The translations under genes and the position numbers were made by a program. This document shows positions 15,958 through 29,225 of a stretch of DNA of 64,000 nt, one piece after another (positions within the stretch are counted from its first letter, which is position 1; each line of letters starts with the position of its first letter). The notes under the pieces are model-generated. The model made no database searches. It was not told the origin of the DNA and saw only the letters and a list, made by a program, of their open reading frames with translations. This stretch comes from Daphnia carinata (taxonomy: Eukaryota > Arthropoda > Branchiopoda > Diplostraca > Daphniidae): positions 2,952,679 through 3,016,678 of the forward strand of contig NC_081337.1 in NCBI RefSeq assembly GCF_022539665.2, written 5' to 3'.

Positions 15958-18953
15958 TTGCTATCATTTTGTTATTCGATTTCAACGGTCCACAAAGGTA
16001 GACACTTTTATCGTACTTCACAGAACAAGCAAACAATCAACTTAAATCAGAAAAAGAGATGCGAAATCGTTTAGGATTATGTCCGTAATCCAAAGCGTTT
16101 CCATTATTTCTATTCTCAAATAAGAACCCTCTATCCAGACTTACTGTTGGGGTGGTCTACCTTCGAAAGTCTGCAATTCCCAGCATTCTTGAAATGAATG
16201 GTGTGCGTTGTGGAAACAGTCCCGCCTCCACTGTCTTTGTTTATTTCATCTCCTGTACTGATTAAGTGATATTCTGCTGAAAGTGGTATACTGATGATTT
16301 TGTTCGACCTTCGTTGGCCTACCTGTAATACAAAGAGTACAGCCTCTAAGATTTCAAGTTCTAAACTAGGACATCTTAAGCCCTTTGCATCCGATGGATT
16401 AACGTTGAAGAATTCAATCGTTCGTCTTGGTTTTCAATCTTGTATGTTGGAAGTTTACGTTTCAAGTCTTCAGCAAGGCGATTACTAACCTTGAATAATT
16501 CGTAGGAAGGATTGTAAAGATAACAGGAACTAGTTTTAAAGAATAGATGCGTCATAGGTTGAAACTTGGATGCCTGTTCCGTTTTATCATGCATGATTTA
16601 GAGCGACAGAAGAAAAAAGAAACATGTTGAGTTTCACTGTGTAATATTTATCAAGTTCTGATTCGTTTGTTTGTTTTTTCCTTCTCTCGAAGCCAGATTT
16701 GAATTCGTTTTTTACATGAAGAAAGAACGTGAATGCAAATCTGATACGCTGTCGCTGCAGGAATTCTTTCCGTAATGAAAGCTTCATTAGTAACAACCCC
16801 TTGTGCTACAGGGAAAGAGAATAGTAAAATAGTTTCGTTTTAAACATCGGAAATATTTCATGTATAGATTCCTACGTCAATGGCAACCCAGGCACGCATG
16901 TTGTCCTTTTAGCAGCCGGTGGAAGTAAGTAAATATTTGTTTCATCTATCTCAATTCTCATAATTGATGTCGAGCTGTAAACTTTCTGAATAAATTGGCA
17001 TCATTATTTATACGCACGGTACTGCTTCTCCAACGTCTGGTTGCCAAATTCGCCAACGGCACTTGGCGTTGGCAATTTTTGGTGCTATCCATGGCTGTAT
17101 TTCGACACTGCAAAGTAAGCTGACTCAAAAGCCAGGGCACTGGAGCGTTTCACAGCGAACGGTAGAGAATTTGGCAATGTAACTACATGATTCAACTACA
17201 CACTTTCATGTTAAAGAAACGACTATCTCACTGAAACGTCTTATCAAGATCACATTACATACATTTCGCGGCGTTTAATCTTGAAATTACGACAGAGACC
17301 TTCAGATGTCGATAACAGAATATCATCTTCGGGGGATGATTGTCTTTTTGATATATTTTATGAGGCTATGGTACTGTACTTTGAATTTCAATTGATATAC
17401 CTTAACGGTTACTCACAGAAAAATGTTACCATAATCGTTTAATGTTTATTTTCAGTAAATCAATTTCTCCTCGTGTTACAAGATCAAGGCCACACTTGAA
17501 TCAACCATACTTGAATTCGCCATTGCTTCGCAGCATTTTCTTAACTTCAATAATGATTTTCGGAAAACGACTGATTTGCCAAATACCACTTTTAAAAAAT
17601 TTAAAAATAGATAAGCATCTTAAAACACAACGCCAATCAAAATAAAATAATTCTTAATTTAAATTTTCAAATAAAGTGAAATTGATCGAATCAGCATTGT
17701 ACAAATTTGGCAACGGCACTGTGCCGACCCCCCAGAGCCACCAAGCGGGTGAATGTAGCGCTGTTGGCTAGAGGTGTACAGCAGTAGAAGGAAGGTTTCG
17801 TGTAACGTTGTAGTCATTGGTATTTACTGTGTGTGAGCAGTGGGATTGCAGGTGTCTGAAGCTAGTTGTTCCTTGGCAACATAAACAGCAAATGAAGCCA
17901 AACTCATTAAGTGCCAGTTTTCATCTTCATTAACAGGGGAAACTGCATGTTCAATATGTGGAATGTGTTGAACTCTGTTTGCAACGCCGTTGATTGAGAG
18001 ACTCGTTACTGGTTAGTCAGTGGTGTGTGTGTATGTGTGTGTGAGAGAGAGAGAGAGTGTGTTTATTCGATCGAGGAAAAGAGAAAAACGGGTCACTAGA
18101 ACCTAGATTTTTTTCTGGTCTTCTCTTTCCATCGTCATTAAGGTGAGATTTTCTCTATGGCCAACCGCGGACTCTGGACTGGATTTCTCCCGAGCTTTCA
18201 CGCCCTCCCACCAAACTTCTCTCTCCTACCCTCCCATTGAAATAGAAATAAAGAAAAAGGACGTTGTATGAAATCGTGTGATGTGATCACATGTTATGCA
18301 CCATAGACCGATTTTTTTATTTCTTTTTCTTGTAATAAACGGGAAAAACTAGAAACGAAAGGAAGTTGGCGGCTTCGTGATAAGGTCGATAAGAATGGAA
18401 GTGCACACGTACGAGAAAGAAATTATTATTTTTTTTACTTTTACAAGGGGAGGGGGGTTGTTGTTCCCGATTTCACCGTGAAAGCGACATGAAAATATCA
18501 TTTATTTCGTCATTTTGAGCCAATTGCTGCATTTGAATGGTTCCATTGGTAATGGCCACTCTTGTAAGGTTTTATTGATTACTTTAATTTCTTCTCCGTG
18601 ACGTGCAAATCTTCAGTGACCTAAAGTTTTTGGTACGTTATTTCGTTATTTTCTTTCCGGAAGTGATACATGTTTGTACGAAACGCCTACACTCTCTGGT
18701 ACCTGTTGGCCCAGTAGACCGAAACTTTGAAAGCTTTTGAAAAAGGCTAAGATTAGCTCGTTATCTTAACAAACGTTGAAGAACAGTGTATACACAAGCC
18801 GGAAAAAGATACGTACTCCCCCGTACCGTTATTTCCTTTTTTTTTTTTTTTCAAAAGCGACGCGGAGGCCCGTGTAACTCCCGTGTTATTTAATCCGATG
18901 GGAGGATTAATTCAAATGTTTTTCTAATAAAATGATTGATTTATTTTTGGCAG
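15958..18953. other. Intergenic plus probable 5' UTR/intron of the WIP gene
   Basis: About 3 kb with no supported coding exon. The start holds the Rpt6 3' UTR. The last part must contain the untranslated first exon and first intron of the WIP gene, because its coding exon starts after a TTTGGCAG acceptor at 18953. A mixed GT/GA microsatellite lies at about 18022-18061. Nothing else was recognised. Confidence 0.6.
18022..18061. repeat. GT/GA microsatellite
   Basis: Alternating GT units interrupted by one TAT, followed by about seven GA units. Confidence 0.85.
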
Positions 18954-18973
18954 GACAGGCGAAAAACATAAAA

Positions 18974-20615
18974 ATGCCACCTCCACCACCTCCACCCGGA
19001 CCTCCTCCGCCACCATCTTTCGGCGCCAAAGGGCCAGCAAAAATGGGCAAATCGGGAGGTGGCGATGATCGTAACCAGCTGCTCAACTCGATCCGCCAGG
19101 GAGCGGCCCTTAAGAAAACAGTGACCAACGATCGCAGTGCGCCCATCATTGAAGGCAAGAGCAACAACAGCAAACCCAGCGGACCCAAACCATTTTCAGT
19201 ACCGGATTCGGCCGTCGGGAACGGGACAACAACAGGGGCACCTCAATTAGGCGGACTATTCGCTGGTACACACCCAAAAACATTTAAAAAAACGCAGTTC
19301 AATTTTTATTAATTCGCAATTTTTTTTTCAGGTGGAATGCCAGTTTTGAAAGCAACGGGTAGAGGTCGATTGGGTCCGGCAAATCAGCCTTCAAGTGGAC
19401 CAGGTGGTTTGAGTAGAACTCCGTCAACAGAAACTGTCCCTACCCCGTCATGGAAGCCTAAGACACTTAATGGCTCCACATCCGGCTCATCCATCTCGTC
19501 TGCAGTCAACCGAGGCCCTCCCCCTCAGCCTCCCCCGGCTAGTAGGAAACCGTCGCTCGTGGCAGTAACAATGTCTTGTATTATTTGATCATCGATCGTC
19601 CATGACAAAGTTTTTGTTTTCCTTCTTTTAATAGAGTGATTCAACGGATCATTCGTCCGTCAGCCGGAATCCGCCAAGCATCCCTACCAAACCGCCAACA
19701 TTGAATTTTGGCAAACCCAATTTGGCACCCAAACCGCCGCCTGCGGAATCGAAACCCACCAGTCCAGTTCCACCGGCTACCGGACGAGGTGGAGTTACTC
19801 CATCTAAGCGGCCGTCTCCTCCGCCTAAATCGCCCAGCATTGCGAGTATGAGCATGAATTGGCCCGTCAATCCAGGCAGTCCACCTCCACCGCCGCCACC
19901 CAGTTCCAAACCGACGGTCGTTCGAGCGCAGAGCCTCCGTTCGGCTAAACCTGGAGTTCCAGGAAATTCAGATTCAGAAGAATCCATCATTGAAAGCCAA
20001 GAAAGGCGGAATCAAAGTTCGCAGGACATTTCATCACCTCCAGTTGCTCCCCCTCCGCCACCCAACAGATACGCGACGTTACCACGTAATGCAATTCCAC
20101 CGGCGGGACTTTCCGGTGCCCCTCGTGGACCATTGCCACCCGTTCCACGCGTTCCGATGGCTAACGGTGTTCATTCCAGTCCGGCTAAAATACGGCCACC
20201 TTCTGTACGACCGCCACCTCCTCCGCAGCGGATCAATCCACCTGCTTCTATTCCACCACCTCCACCTTCTAGTGCTCCTCCACCGCCTCCGCCTCACCGG
20301 ATGAGTCCAGCTCCTCCACCACCTCTGTCTAATAGCCGGTCACCGAGTATTTATAACAGCAACGGCGGGCCGCCGACGCCACCGACCAGGGGCTCTTCCA
20401 TGCAGCGGAGTAACGGCTCGATGACATCCCTCTCTTCCATGGTCGTCCCTCCACCGCCGCCGCCAGGCCTGGCCAACCCCTTCCAGCAGTCAGCCGAAGC
20501 GAAAGATTTCGAGTCACGCTTTGCAAGCCGCTTCCGCCCGCTGAACCATCTGCCACAGCCGGAACCTTTTATTGGCTTCCCAAAAAACTATCCAACTCGT
20601 CAACGTAGGACTTAA
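18974..20615 (+). CDS. Vrp1: WASP-interacting protein / verprolin (WIPF family)
   Basis: Actin-cytoskeleton adaptor that binds G-actin through a WH2 domain and chaperones WASP for Arp2/3-driven actin assembly. Three coding exons: 18974-19265, 19332-19564, 19635-20615 (about 501 residues), in phase. The ATG follows AAAA, and the protein opens with a polyproline run as vertebrate WIP does. Seen: MPPPPPPPGPPPPP, then the WH2 motif RNQLLNSIRQGAALKKT followed by NDRSAPI, a long Pro/Ser-rich middle with many PPPPPP profilin/SH3-type sites, and the C-terminal WASP-binding segment with ESRFASRF and PLNHLPQPEPFIGFPKNYP. Both conserved ends are present, so the gene looks complete. Long antisense open frames over this gene are mirror images of the proline codons. 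Confidence 0.93.
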
Positions 20616-22013
20616 ATTTACTTTTTTTACATTTAATTAGTAGAAAATGATTTGTTCTACAATTATTGTTTCAAAAAAAAAAAAAAGAAAAACGTTGAAC
20701 TTTTTTGGCTTTAAATTTTAAAAACTCCCTTTTTTTCATGGGGTTTCCTGGTTATTGGCTTATTACTCGCTTGACAACTCAAAATCGTACAATTCTATTA
20801 ACGGGTAATGGGTTTTGTTTTCATGTCTAATCGTTAAATGTCTTCCAAACTTTTTGAAATGAAAACTTTGGAAGAGCTTACATGTTTAAAACGACCTTGT
20901 CTGATGCTTGATTCTGCCTTTTTTTATGTTTCCTTTTCGTACGTGGATATCCTGCGGCTTCCCTTTTTCCTCGCTATCCTTTGGAACAACATACCTTGGT
21001 GGTTGACACTTCTTAATTGACGCTACCTCACCCGAACAATTTGGGGGGTTGTTGCAAACAGTAATCAACCAGAGTATGAAACGCCAGCAAGCGCCGCAAC
21101 CGCCCACAATGGACCAGAATTCCGGATCACGGTGGCCTAGTAGCAACGCGGCTCCATGTTGAAATGTCGAGCTTTGCAAAAAAAAGAACATTTTTTTTTT
21201 GTGCTGTGATCGTCCTTGTGCCCATTGACGCAACACCAAGCTCGTCTTTTGTTCATATATGTGAAGATCAGATGGACCGAAAGGGGTTCACTTGGAAATT
21301 GGAGGAAGAAAACAGTGCCACATTCAGCCATAGTATATCGATTTATGTAAAGAAAAACGATGTTCCCCGTATGCATGACATTCGTTTCTTAGTTTTTTTT
21401 TGTTTTTTTTTAAAAATGTAGTTTGTGTAAATAGTTGAATCCCGTCCCGTATAGTCAAAACAAATGCGATCATTTCCTCCTCCCATTCTTTTCAAATGTA
21501 TCCGTCATTGGGAAACGAAGTGCGCTTATCCTTCATGTCTTGTGTGTGTATTTTTGATTTTTCCATGAAATTTTTGATTTGGCTGTCGCATTCGTGTGGG
21601 AGAAACACAATCACGTGTATAGGATGAGCTTTTCGTCGTGTCACGCCCGTATTTTTAACGAGCGGCACCTAGCTTGAAAAACAAAAAGACGGATATATAT
21701 ATCCTCCCTTTTAAAAAAATGTGTGTTAAGAGTAGTATGTATATCGCAGCCAATCCTCTTTCCTCCATATGAATTTATTATAAATATGCCACTAAATATT
21801 TTCTTTTTTTTTCCTTTAATGGTCTTTACATAATCCTTCACTTATAGTACATATAAAGCCTACATGTCTTTAATCCATCGATTTTTGCATCCCGTCGTTT
21901 GTTATTATTATAAATAAATATGCCCAGAATAACAACGAGACATCACGTTCAAATGGTAAACAAAAATGTAATTTCGTTTTATTTTCGAATAGAAAAAAAA
22001 TTTCAAAAATGTT
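20616..22013. other. Convergent 3' region between WIP and the GPCR
   Basis: About 1.4 kb between the stop codons of two convergent genes; it should hold both 3' UTRs. Several AATAAA-like hexamers and A/T runs occur, including ATTTATTATAAATA near 21771-21785 that could serve either strand. Short open frames have no recognisable content. Confidence 0.6.
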
Positions 22014-24792
22014 TTACATGTGATGCGAAGTTTCACGTTGACTTTGTTCGTCTGAATTAGAAACGAGCGTCTCGATGGAAATGGTCTTGGTTTGACGGTT
22101 GTTGCGACGTTGTTGCTCAGATGGAACCGTTTTCTTATTGCTGGACCGACTCACGCTGTCTGCCGTTGTGCTGGATTGTCGCATAAACTGATTGCGTCTT
22201 CTGGCCCACCAATCGCTGTAGAGCTGATAGACGCGACGGTTACACGTAAAGGCCACGAAAATAAACAGACCTCCCATGGCGTTCAGAATGATGTAAGTGA
22301 AGGTGAAGATCATGCCGGCTGTAGAAGACGGATTGAAAAAGGCCGAAATGAAGGCAAAGATCCATGTGAAACCCATCACGGTGGACATGCGGGCGTACAA
22401 TTTCAGCTGGCACAGGGCCTTTTGACGTCTGGAACATTGATGGCAGGCTGATGAACCCTGAATGATGGCCACTGTTCTTATAAACAGGAAGATGTTGGCC
22501 AATAAAGCCAAGGCCAGTGGCAAACCGAAGAAGATCATATTGGCTGTTGGATTGCTGATCCAGCAAAAGAGCCGGCCGTAGTCCACGTTGAATTCGCCAG
22601 TGCAATTGCAAAAATTGATAGCTACCGCAATCGATACGATCACTAACGGAAGTCCGTAAGCGTAGAGAGCGTAACGCGGAAGGATTTTGGAAGGCTTCCG
22701 GGGCACTGCGCTCCATCTGCCCAGGGTTAGGTAGAGATCGACGGCCATGACATTAGTCCAAAAGATCGAAGCCAATCCTTCGTAGTGAGCGATAATCGAA
22801 GCGGCTACGCATAATTCATATTCGGAATGAACGGAAATAGACATGCCGATCATGACACACAACTGAAATCCGGATGTCATGAGGCATAGATTCATCACGG
22901 CCAATCCGGCTAAATTCCTCAGTTCGGGAAAGAGGATGTAAGTGATGATGGTGGCAGACATCGCCATAACTGAAATGGTCATCAAGCAAAGTGTCAGGTA
23001 AGATTCGATGATCAAAGCCATTGGCCAATCTTGTTCGATGTAGAGGCAAACAGCCAATCCGCCGTCGGGAAGGCTTTCATATTCTCCCGGCTGTAAAACG
23101 GGATCGATAAACGGTGTAGTTCCATTATACAAAACAGTGTTGTTGTCCAGGAAGATAAATTCAGTTTCGTTCAAACGAACAACGTTGCATGAAGCGTCTA
23201 ACAAAACACTTCGATTCTCGCAGACTAATAAAACGTTATGAGTTTTTAATTCGATCATTTGGATTATTCAAATACAACCTGCAACAGATCCTGATAAACT
23301 CGTTAATTCTGAATCTGTTGAACCGTAGAAAAACAAATCAGCCATGTATTCTCCAGAAGAGTACCATTGATCAGTCGCTTTGATGTACACCTATTTTAAA
23401 TCATTTAAATAATTAAATAGAATAGAATTTTTTGATGAAAAATATAGACGTACAATCAATTCTGTTTGGTTAGTTTCAGTGGTGTTGACTTCGATGAGAA
23501 ACTCGTCGTTGTGATAAATGGCCGTTATGCCGCCTCTAATCCAATCATCACAAATTATTTGTTATCTTTTTAAATGAGATAATGGGAAAAATCAAACCTG
23601 CACCAGTTGGCAAAACTGTCCGATTCCGATGATACGGGCTGTTCGTGAAGACCAATCAGCTGAACAACTACACCATCAATGACCACGATCAAACGATCCT
23701 GGACAATCAAACTACCCATCAAAGATACAACGCTATCTATTGTCGGTTCATCCGATCCTTCCTCCGCTTGACTCAACCAGAAATCAAGGGTCAAAGATCG
23801 CAATCCTGGAACATCTCTGCTCGATTCATTAAGAAATTCCACGTGAAGGTTAGTGATACGTCCAGGGCTAATGCCAACGAAAGATGCAAAGACGGACGTG
23901 AACGATTGTTGAATGATGGCAATCAATGCATCATCACTGATGCTGTGCACATCGTAGATAGCATCGACGTAAAGCGTTAATTGAATCAGGTTCAATTCCA
24001 TGATATAAGTCATACGCCAATCAGATTGCGTTCCGTTTGTTGTGTTGGCGCAGGCATCTTTCATGAATCCATCGATCGCTCTAGGGCCGCAATAAACACG
24101 ACGGCAAGCGGATGCGAAAGGATCCCAAACGTATCCTTCAGGACATGCGTGATCTTCCTCCAGGTAATCGAGCATGCTGAGTAAGAATTGATAGTATTCA
24201 TTGCGTCCGAAATTCATCAGGATGGAAAAGATGGCCGGCGCATCCACGTGATGTCGGGGTGTTGATAGCGATGCAACCTCGGCGGGACCAACTTCCGCCG
24301 TCTTGTTGGACAGACAGTTCCAATCGGTGGCCTCGTAGAGTTCAGCGGGCCTTGCCGATCGATGGCCCAGTTGATCGGTAGGAAGATTGTCACCATGACT
24401 ATGCAAATGACCCTCATTTTCAATCGCATCGTTAGCATAAATTGTCGTCTGTTTAATCGGCACGTAGCGATGTCTTCGTCGACGACACCACCAACCCGAA
24501 TGGCCCGTCCAACAGCACTGTTGATTGTCGTCATTATTTTGGCCTAGATCTTTATTGGTGTTTAGCTGATTCGATTCCAAAATGAAATTCAAAACTCGAT
24601 TCCACGACGGATTAACGGACGCCAGTTCTCGATGGATCAAGTCCAGTTTCATCGCTTTGCAGTAGAAAAATAATTGCGTGTCAACATCAAACGATGTGAA
24701 TTTTAATTCAATACAATTTCAATTATACCTAAATCGGAGGTGCTGCTGCTCGGCAGAGCTAAAAATAGGAAGAACAATAAAGATGATAACAT
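22014..24792 (-). CDS. Methuselah-like secretin-family GPCR
   Basis: Predicted seven-helix class B (methuselah-like) receptor at the plasma membrane; ligand unknown. Five exons on the minus strand: 24792-24729, 24654-23598, 23535-23454, 23390-23279, 23224-22014. All are GT/AG and in phase, giving about 841 residues. Exon 1 encodes a signal peptide (MLSSLLFFLFLALPSSS). The long ectodomain contains the CPEGYVWDPFASACR cysteine motif typical of methuselah-like proteins and several NxT/NxS sites. Seven hydrophobic helices fill roughly residues 500-750, with class-B hallmarks such as FWTNVMAVDLYLT and MGFTWIFAFISAFF. The tail is Ser/Arg-rich. The last intron is only 54 bp. Daphnia genomes carry many methuselah-like genes, so I give no orthologue name. 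Confidence 0.88.
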
Positions 24793-25732
24793 TTTTTTTG
24801 CAAACACGGATTAAAACTTAGGGATTAGTTAGTGTCGTCAGTTGACGGTTGACTGAACCAAAGGCATTGGTTCGATGATTATAGCAATCGTGATGACAAT
24901 TGTAAGCGCGTGCGCAGCAATGTGAACCCCTATCTCACGTGCTCTTTGATACCTAATGCAATAACATGCTATCCATTAGTGCGCACAAAAAAATCAGACC
25001 AATTAACTCGATCTTTGTGGGTTTGTACATTAGCCTCGAGTCTAAAATGTTTTCGTGATAGCCTTTAGTCATCTTTTACTAAGTGACCACAACAAAAAAT
25101 ATGTACGATTATATGCCATTAAACTTGAGTTTGGAATAGAAAATTGTAGACACTGATAAGATTTGTGTCGAGATTCAAATTGACAAGGGAAGCCCATCAG
25201 TTCCCTTATCTGATGTCTTTGGGTTTTCCTTTTCTGGCCACGATTTAAAAAATCAATCACGGTTGGGAAAAACAAATGGAATAAGGAAAGGGATTTTATG
25301 TTGTAAAAATAAATAATCTATTAAAAAAACAAGGAAAAATAGGGAGGAGTTTTGTGTGGGAGGCATTAGCATATAACGGGTGGGCGATAGTACGTAAGCC
25401 GACGGGCAGGGATAGCTTTAACTTAACTAACTTAACCCACCATATTTCAATCATTTACTATATACATAAGCTGCCTATTTGAATGGGTGACACCCAAAGC
25501 AAAATTTGGTTGAGATGTGCAGTCCTGGCACAATGGCTATCGCTCTCGCTTTGTATTCTGTCGGTTCCGAGATGTACATGATCAATAGATGCTATTGAAA
25601 AGAACAATAGATCCTCTGAAAAAAAAAACGTCATAATTAATTTCTGATCACGTTCCTATTTCAATTGAAAAAACAAAACTTTCGCTATAGTCAGATGTTT
25701 TTATCGATTATCAACAGAACCATTCAGACGAG
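24793..25732. other. Divergent promoter region, GPCR / ASL
   Basis: About 940 bp between the start codons of a minus-strand and a plus-strand gene. No coding exon was seen. A TTATCAACAG acceptor-like site lies 17 bp before the ASL ATG, suggesting an untranslated ASL first exon here. Confidence 0.55.
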
Positions 25733-27892
25733 ATGGAAAGCGGAGGAAAACTTTGGGGCTGCCGTTTTGGTGATCAACCAATCGATCCAGTGATGGAGCG
25801 ATTCAACTCATCCATCAATTATGACAAACGTCTTTGTTACGTTGACATTCTGGTATTTATTTTTCCCTTTCTCATTAAAAAAATTCATTTACATTCTTAT
25901 CTAAATAGGGAAGTAAGGCTTACGCCACAGCTCTATTCAAGGCCGGTCTTTTAGACCAGGTGGAATGCGCTGACATCTGTCACGGTCTAGCCTCTATTGA
26001 GGACGAGTGGCGCAGTGCAACATTCCGGATTAATCCATCCGATGAAGATGTTCATTCAGCCAATGAACGACGCCTTAAGGTATGACTCAGACTGGAATGT
26101 TGTGTTCATTCTACACACCTCACGTTTATAAACATATCCTTCGCGTGCAGGAGTTAATTGGATCTGCAGGTGGAAAACTGCATACCGGTAGAAGCCGCAA
26201 CGACCAGGTGGCTACTGATTTGCGACTTTGGTTGCGACAGGAAATAGATGAATCGTTGGACGGGTTTCTTGTTCAAATTATTCAGGTATGCATCATCCAA
26301 TTTAAAACGCGTCTATCTGGTCAATTAAATTCGTGTATTTCTCACTTTTTAAAAGGTATTGATTGAACGAGCTCAAGATGAAATGGATATTCTTCTACCT
26401 GGTTACACACATCTGCAGCGGGCACAGCCCATCCGCTGGAGTCACTATTTGTGCAGGTATGTTAATCAATTTTATTTAAATACTTCTCCTTTATCATAGC
26501 CAATTGCTTCCAGTTATGCCTGGAGTTTGTGGTCAGATTGGAATCGTTTGATGCAGCTAAGAGATCGCGTCAATGTGATGCCTCTGGGTAGTGGCGCACT
26601 GGCCGGCAATCCGTTCCCGATCGATCGGCATTATCTTTCGGATTTGTTGGGCTTTGATTCCATCACTCCCAATTCGCTACTGGGTGTCAGCGATCGAGAT
26701 TTCGTCGGTATAATTTGATCCAAATTGATGATCTCGCGGCGGCGTAGAATAACACTCGATATTTACAAGATATTCGCTATAATTGAATCTATTCTCTTTC
26801 CTTTAGTTGAATTTCTGTCATGGGCATCAATTTTAAGCTCCCATTTGAGCCGATTGGCAGAAGATCTGTAGGTTTGATGTTTCAAAACTCAAAAGCATCA
26901 AATTCTTTTTTTTTTAAATTAAATGTATTTTAAATGCAGGATCATTTACTCGACGAAAGAATTCAACTTTGTGACTATCGGTATAAAGTTCAAATGATGT
27001 AATTTGATTGTTTTGCAATTTATTCGTTTTGTTCACAGCGGACGCATATAGTACAGGAAGCAGTTTAATGCCACAAAAAAGAAACCCAGATGGATTAGAA
27101 CTGATTCGAGCTAAAGCTGGAAGAATATTTGGACAGGTAGATTACCTGATAAGATTATCATATTGTCTACAAGTTTGAAATTCTTTTTTTCAGATGGCAG
27201 GTTTCTCTATGGTCCTAAAAGGATTACCATCGGCCTACAACAAGGACTTACAAGAGGATAAAGAGGCTCTGTTTGATGTTGTGGACAATTTGTTCTGTAC
27301 TCTTCAAGTCGCTGCTGGGATTCTTTCCACTTTAAAGGTACAAACAATCTCGCAAGCCGCTTACTCGGAACGTTGGCTATTTTTTTACCCTCACCTGGAT
27401 TTAAAATAGGTAAATGGAGAGAAGACTTTAGGTGCACTCAGTTCCGACATGCTTGCAACCGATCTAGCTTACCATCTAGTGCGAAGAGGCGTAAATATAA
27501 ACACAATTTTATTACACATGCCATGCATAAAACGGTTTGTTGCACATGCAGGTGCCTTTTCGCGATGCTCACGTAACCGTTGGAAAGATTGTAGCAATGG
27601 CCGAGACCCAGCATAAAGATATTGCAGCATTAACTCTTGAAGATTTGCAGTCCATCAGGTTTCGTATCATTATTTACACGTGGCAACTATGTTGCATGTT
27701 CTAGAAATCTTATTACGCAATTTCAGCTCGGTATTTGATGATCCATCCGTTACAAACATCTGGAATTACGAGCACAGCGTGGAGCAGTATCAAGTCACGG
27801 GTGGAACAAGTCGAAGGGCAGTCCAGAAACAGATAGATGACCTTAAGGCTCTGCTTGAATTTCGAAAGGGTTCTATTAGTACTGCCTTATGA
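25733..27892 (+). CDS. ASL: Argininosuccinate lyase
   Basis: Cleaves argininosuccinate to arginine and fumarate in the cytosol; a homotetramer of the fumarase/aspartase superfamily. Twelve exons: 25733-25852, 25909-26079, 26151-26285, 26356-26456, 26514-26707, 26807-26867, 26940-26980, 27039-27136, 27194-27337, 27410-27490, 27552-27658, 27727-27892. All junctions are in phase, giving about 472 residues against 464 in human. Seen: KLWGCRF start, [23 protein letters not shown], the catalytic His in [11 protein letters not shown], and the superfamily signature [12 protein letters not shown] carrying the catalytic Ser loop. [15 protein letters not shown] and [15 protein letters not shown] also match. 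All active-site blocks are intact, so the enzyme is probably functional. It converges with the next gene, the two stops being 80 bp apart. Confidence 0.96.
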
Positions 27893-27972
27893 AAGGTGAT
27901 GAAGCGCAGTTAAGTGCCAAAGTAGTTTTGGTTTTCTGAGTGAACACTTTAATTTCTCTTACACTGTTTCAA

Positions 27973-28850
27973 TTATAATTTCCTGTACTTGATTTCACAG
28001 TACAATAACTTCCTGTAATATGCAGGATATTTCTCGTTAAAGTAGATATGCTGGCTGTTAGTTAAGTATGGGGAAACTATTCCTTTGTTCTGTTTCAGAA
28101 TAATCAAGGCAAGATCTCTCTCAACCCAGAATTTCCACCATGCCTGTCAAATAGTTATGAAAAAAGAGACGAGGGTAGAGCTTATTGAAACATTACATGT
28201 AAAAATCATATTGCTTACCCTTTTTAAGAAAATAGAAGCATATATGTGATTTGTCTCACAGTTCAAACCATACAGCCTAAACCAAATTGTGGGATTTGAT
28301 TCTACAGGAATCTTGATTAGATTATCTACTCCTTCAAGAGTAGTCAGGTGTACTCCAACTAATTCAATGTCCAACAAGAAAGATTTCTCCAGGGCCTTTC
28401 TGTCTTTCCATGGCAATAGTCGTGCAATTGGGATGTGCTCAACATTAAATCTAAGGGCATAGTTTGGCTGATGTCCTTCCACTTGTTGAAGAGGAAGCTG
28501 GCAATATTCAATTCCATTTACTTTCCCCTGCAACTTCACTGCTTTTCTAATGAATTCTCTCGGAACACTTTTAGCTGATGTAAACTTATTAAACTTAATA
28601 ATGGTAACACATTAATAAATTATTAGCGAAAGGAAAATGGCGTTCTGAACTTACGATATGGGTACTTCTGGCAATGATTGCCAGACCAATCAAACCCACG
28701 GTGTACACCGAATACTGAAGCCGCAAACAGCAGTGAGGTAATAAAAATTCCATTTTTGTATTCGTACGTTTCTACGCATACCTGAATTAATCTAATGTTA
28801 CTGTCAAGTATTTCGAGGATCCTTGATTCCAAATCGGTTGGTTTCTTCAT
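27973..28850 (-). CDS. C3orf33-family small membrane protein
   Basis: Homologue of human C3orf33, a poorly understood single-pass membrane protein with a nuclease-like (SNase/OB) fold. Four minus-strand exons: 28850-28782, 28714-28655, 28584-28219, 28143-27973. All are phase-consistent, giving about 221 residues. After splicing, a hydrophobic helix appears (VYTVGLIGLAIIARS), followed by FTSAKSVPREFIRKAVKLQG, which lines up with the human FTSSSDIPVEFIRRNVKLRG. The conserved core VEHIPIARLLPWK, LLDIELVGVHLT and WFRLYGL follows. Exons 1 and 2 are short and easily missed because the reading frame stays open through the intron. Molecular function is unknown. The C-terminal 57 residues are less similar to human. 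Confidence 0.83.
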
Positions 28851-29210
28851 GTTGTTTACTGTTTCTATTTTGTTAACAATTGTTTATTTACTTTTTTAGT
28901 TATATTTAAAACGTCTAGATGGCAGGAGCGGACAATGAGCAAGGTACACCAAAAAGGTTATTAAGAGTTAATTTAAATTTATTTTGTTGCATCTTACAAG
29001 GACGTCAATATTAGAAGAAGGTTAATCCCGACGAACCCGACTTCCATATGTACATGTTCAGTTGAAACCATCCGTGGCAAACCAAGGATAATACAAGTTT
29101 ACCTAGATCTCGTTTATATGTAAATATTTAAGTTTCATTAATTCATAGGCAGCGTTATCTTGTATTCTTCGAAACACTGTTCTATGCGACAACCAAAGTA
29201 GGGGCTGATC
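28851..29210. other. Short intergenic region left of the transposon
   Basis: Holds the C3orf33-like 5' UTR/promoter. On the minus strand its right end is probably the pre-insertion 3' end of the membrane-protein gene now split by the transposon (read from 29210 leftward). A 31-codon frame starting at ATG 28920 (+) has no support. Confidence 0.5.
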
Positions 29211-29225
29211 TACCCGTGCGAAAAA
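29211..29225 (+). repeat. Left terminal inverted repeat
   Basis: TACCCGTGCGAAAAA; exact reverse complement of the right end. The first TA may be the target duplication. Confidence 0.9.

Noticed and set aside
19649-19990. Gly-rich antisense frames over the WIP gene
   Set aside because: Mirror of proline codons (CCx read as xGG).
22092-22716. Overlapping alternative frames in the GPCR
   Set aside because: They sit inside the transmembrane exon, whose own frame gives a full seven-helix protein.
28920-29018. ATG plus 31 codons (MAGADNEQ...) as a first exon
   Set aside because: No downstream plus-strand partner before the transposon and no homology; more likely chance in a 3' UTR/promoter region.
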